DNA of 28,885 nucleotides from a virus. Positions 26,820 through 28,885 of the stretch are shown here, in pieces (positions within the stretch are counted from its first letter, which is position 1; each line of letters begins with the position of its first letter). The notes below the pieces were generated by a model, which was not told the origin of the DNA, ran no database searches, and was given only the letters and a program-made list of their open reading frames with translations. The stretch lies in IMG/VR virus record IMGVR_UViG_3300030329_002261, positions 3,217 through 32,101 of that record. One strand, given 5' to 3'. Made by a program: the position numbers and the translations under genes.

Positions 26820-27272
26820 TTTTTTATACCAAGTAGCAACAACGTACCTTGTTTCTTTTTCAATAGTTTTAACTCCATGTCTATAATGCCTGCCATCAAA
26901 AAATAAAGTTCTACCCAACTTTGGTTTGAAAATAGTCCCCTCTTCAAAAAAAGTTTGACCACCTTCGTAGTTGTCATTTAAGTAAGTTATTGATGAAATA
27001 GTTGTGTTGTCGTGCACATTATCTACGTGAATACTTTTTCTTGACCCAACGGGCCACTCTACTATTTGAATATAGTCAATTGTTGAATTATATTCTTTTA
27101 CAACATTATTTAATTTAGGTGTAAAAAAATCTAAGCCCTCACTAGCTATATTTAAGACTAAAATTTTAGTATCATTAAATTTTTCAACTTTATCTGTATT
27201 ATCTTTATAAAACTGTATTAAAAAATTACACTCAGACTTTGATAAAAAATTATCAATTATTATTGTTTTCAC
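26802..27272 (-). CDS. 2OG-Fe(II) oxygenase (prolyl-4-hydroxylase-like)
   Basis: A 156-residue protein. The jelly-roll metal site is SIHVDN (His82, Asp84) and YRHGVK (His132), with Arg142 for 2-oxoglutarate. ISSITYLNDNYEGGQTFFEE, GRTLFFDG and a YVVATWYK end complete the prolyl-hydroxylase-like pattern. The N-terminal IIIDNFLSKSECNFLIQFY also matches. GTG start at 27272, in GTGA overlap with the endolysin stop, so it belongs to the late lysis/virion operon rather than to the DNA operon. The substrate is unknown; virion or host surface protein modification is a guess. Confidence 0.9.
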   Translation of the reverse strand: MKTIIIDNFLSKSECNFLIQFYKDNTDKVEKFNDTKILVLNIASEGLDFFTPKLNNVVKEYNSTIDYIQIVEWPVGSRKSIHVDNVHDNTTISSITYLNDNYEGGQTFFEEGTIFKPKLGRTLFFDGRHYRHGVKTIEKETRYVVATWYKKLDPGL

Positions 27273-27745
27273 ACTAAGTCTACAGCGTTACCAATAACAG
27301 GTTTGTATTTAGTTTTACCTTCTTCTTTGTACGCTCTTAATAATTGTTTTCTTGGTTTATCAGATACATAGCTGCAGTGGATCCACCCCGAGTTTGGTTC
27401 ACCCGGAGTAAAAAACTCTAATATCATTTGATCATACGGTAGGTTTGCTTTGATCCAATCAAAGACTTCAGCGTTGCTTGTGCCTAGACATTCGAAGTCC
27501 GCCGCCTCCGCACGGGTATGTTGCGAATTTAAACTGCTGCCAATTTTTACACATAACTCAGGACTACGAAAGCAGCTGGTCACCGTTACTCTGCCGAAGT
27601 GGTCACGTACCGGTTGTAAAATATTTTCACAAAGTAGTTTTAATTTTTCTATTTGATCTGCATTAGGATTGTTATCAATACCCAGCCTGATAGCTGTGTC
27701 TGATTTAATAAGCTCTGAGAGGTTGAAGTTACGTGAAAGATTCAT
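27269..27745 (-). CDS. M15-type peptidase, probable endolysin
   Basis: A 158-residue peptidase of the M15_3 / D-Ala-D-Ala carboxypeptidase-like group, which cleaves peptides of the cell wall. Zinc ligands fit SQHTRAEAADFE (His76, Asp83) and SGWIHCSYV (His123); FGRVTVTSCFRSPEL before them is the usual conserved strand and Arg. It follows FNLSELIKSDTA at the start. It overlaps the membrane coiled-coil protein by TAATG, so lysis enzyme and membrane protein are coupled. There is no signal peptide, so it needs a holin to cross the inner membrane. Confidence 0.92.
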   Translation of the reverse strand: MNLSRNFNLSELIKSDTAIRLGIDNNPNADQIEKLKLLCENILQPVRDHFGRVTVTSCFRSPELCVKIGSSLNSQHTRAEAADFECLGTSNAEVFDWIKANLPYDQMILEFFTPGEPNSGWIHCSYVSDKPRKQLLRAYKEEGKTKYKPVIGNAVDLV

Positions 27746-27933
27746 TATTTTGTTAATAACATAAATATCATATTGGCCATTCCCATTATTAGCATACCTG
27801 CTGATACCAATACAATTTTTTCAAGTCTATTTATCTGTGACTCAATTTTATGTATTTTATCATGCGTTTGCTTTTGCATTATCCTGCAAAGCTTTTCATG
27901 ATCTTCTATTTTTTGTAATGCGTTTTTAGCCAT
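27745..27933 (-). CDS. XhlA/holin-like small membrane protein
   Basis: A 62-residue protein from ATG at 27933. Residues 5-38 are a charged helix (DHEKLCRIMQKQTHDKIHKI), followed by one membrane segment (39-60, VLVSAGMLIMGMANMIFMLL) and TK. Coiled helix plus C-terminal membrane segment is the plan of XhlA-type proteins, which work with holin and endolysin in lysis. It overlaps the giant gene upstream by 8 nt and the endolysin by TAATG. A longer frame to 28086 lies inside the upstream gene and is rejected. Confidence 0.8.
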   Translation of the reverse strand: MAKNALQKIEDHEKLCRIMQKQTHDKIHKIESQINRLEKIVLVSAGMLIMGMANMIFMLLTK

Positions 27934-28885
27934 TTGGAAAGAGAATAGCAAAACGGTCGGCGTTTGTCGAGTCCGTTCCTTGTACTTGTGAAGATAAAAT
28001 ATTAGGGTTAATTGGTGCTGTATTGACTCCAACAGGTAGTTGTGCCGCATCAGACCCACCAGCTTTAGGTAATAATGGATTTTCAAAAAATGGAAAATTA
28101 CCTTCAGTTAATCTAATTCTAAACATATTGTTTCTCATGTTAAAAATTATATTAGCAGCAGCTCTAAATGGATTTGTATAAGATGGATCTTTTTCTCGTA
28201 ATTTTCTAGTATTCTCATCAAATTTAGCAATCACTCCATCTGAAATAGATAATGGCACAAATCTTTCAGCCTCTAGATTAGCTAGATCACTTTTGGTTAA
28301 TCGTTTTGTATTGTTATAAAACTCCTGACCTTCTAAACCTAATAATTTTGCAGCGTCTAAATCAAACTTCATTTCTTTTTTAACACCAAACAAAGCCCTA
28401 TTTGCATTTATGTATGCATCAACAACTTCATAGGGTTCTATTGGACCACCTTTTAAAACAGTTGATGTAAAAAGTTTTCTAGAATCTCTAACACCTTCTT
28501 GATAATCTGCTATTTTAAATTGTATACTTTTACCAGGATCTAGTTCTACAGCTCTAAAACCAAATAATCCTCCAAATTCTGGACCAAACTCATAATCTTG
28601 TCCGTATTCATTAAATCTACCTTTTGTAATAACATCAACTTCTTTTATAGATTTATCTATTCTTGCTAATTGATTTAATGAAAATGGCATTTGTGCCTCT
28701 ACTAAATGTCTCATAATTTTTGAAGCTTTAGTTCCTGGTAAATCTTCATCATTAAATACTTCAGACCCTGATCTTGTTCTACCACCTCTTGCTATAATAT
28801 CTAATACGGCTTCAGTCCAAATAGATTCACTGATAAATGGCTCACCTATTTCTCTCATACCAATAAACGAACCTAATATAAAATC
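27926..28885 (-). CDS. C-terminal part of a large virion-type protein (open at the right end)
   Basis: The frame is open from the last base of the window to TAA at 27926, so only the last 319 residues are visible; the ATG at 28858 is internal. Visible: SGSEVFNDEDLPGTKASKIM, KSIQFKIADYQEGVRDSRKL, a Leu/Lys-rich helical region near 180-210, and a final NPFRAAANIIFNMRNNMFRI and Pro/Asn-rich tail. I read it as the end of the giant internal virion protein found before lysis genes in this phage type, by position and composition. Large polyvalent proteins are an alternative. No enzyme motif is visible here. Confidence 0.8.
   Translation of the reverse strand, partial: DFILGSFIGMREIGEPFISESIWTEAVLDIIARGGRTRSGSEVFNDEDLPGTKASKIMRHLVEAQMPFSLNQLARIDKSIKEVDVITKGRFNEYGQDYEFGPEFGGLFGFRAVELDPGKSIQFKIADYQEGVRDSRKLFTSTVLKGGPIEPYEVVDAYINANRALFGVKKEMKFDLDAAKLLGLEGQEFYNNTKRLTKSDLANLEAERFVPLSISDGVIAKFDENTRKLREKDPSYTNPFRAAANIIFNMRNNMFRIRLTEGNFPFFENPLLPKAGGSDAAQLPVGVNTAPINPNILSSQVQGTDSTNADRFAILFPNG

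Noticed and set aside
1-28885. Integrase, attachment site or prophage boundary
   Set aside because: No recombinase gene and no tRNA-like target found in the window. The ParB-like and ribbon-helix-helix proteins alone do not show lysogeny.

Overview
The window looks like one piece of the genome of a tailed double-stranded DNA phage from an AT-rich marine host. Evidence: terminase large and small subunits, a portal, internal virion-type proteins, a phage replication set (family A polymerase, primase-polymerase, UvrD-like and SNF2-like helicases, RecB-like nuclease), a lysis pair, and dozens of tightly packed overlapping micro-genes. The protein set and several micro-proteins resemble my recollection of HTVC010P-type pelagiphages and related uncultured marine podoviruses; that placement is inference and was not searched. 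Both ends cut through genes (1-151 and 27926-28885), so the genome continues on both sides. No capsid, tail fibre, RNA polymerase, integrase, tRNA or CRISPR was seen.

Layout. Nearly everything is on the minus strand. From right to left: the end of a giant virion protein, a small coiled-coil/membrane lysis protein, an M15-type endolysin and a 2OG-Fe(II) oxygenase (28885-26802); a SNF2-like helicase on the plus strand (25386-26819) divergent from the replication operon (25331 down to about 16291: putative ssDNA-binding protein, primase, SF1 helicase, DUF3310, PolA, then micro-genes); a ParB-like gene with its own promoter and terminator (16233-15445); accessory micro-genes including zinc-ribbon, ribbon-helix-helix, homing-endonuclease-like and second 2OG-Fe(II) oxygenase genes (15398-12319); a RecB-like nuclease; an iteron-like repeat region (11389-11556); small terminase (plus), VRR-NUC nuclease, a gp88-like protein (plus); then terminase large, two structural-type genes, portal and further virion-type genes at the left.

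The most interesting part is 8541-9166, about 660 bases without a plausible protein gene, visibly richer in G and C than its surroundings. It holds a chain of perfect or near-perfect stems (13, 15, 6, 8, 6, 12 and 6 bp) ending in a run of 16 T, and starts just after a TTGACA-17-TATATG promoter. This is best read as a plus-strand structured non-coding RNA of roughly 490 nt. It shares short motifs with a second GC-rich intergenic region before terminase (6946-7289).

Regulation is unusually legible. Exact TTGACA boxes occur in intergenic positions at correct spacing from -10 boxes before at least seven transcription units, three of them as the decamer CTATTGACAA. Two divergent gene pairs (10515-10556 and 25332-25385) use interlocked promoters whose predicted start sites fall on or within a few bases of a start codon, suggesting leaderless mRNAs. 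Most genes inside operons overlap by ATGA, GTGA or TAATG, suggesting translational coupling.
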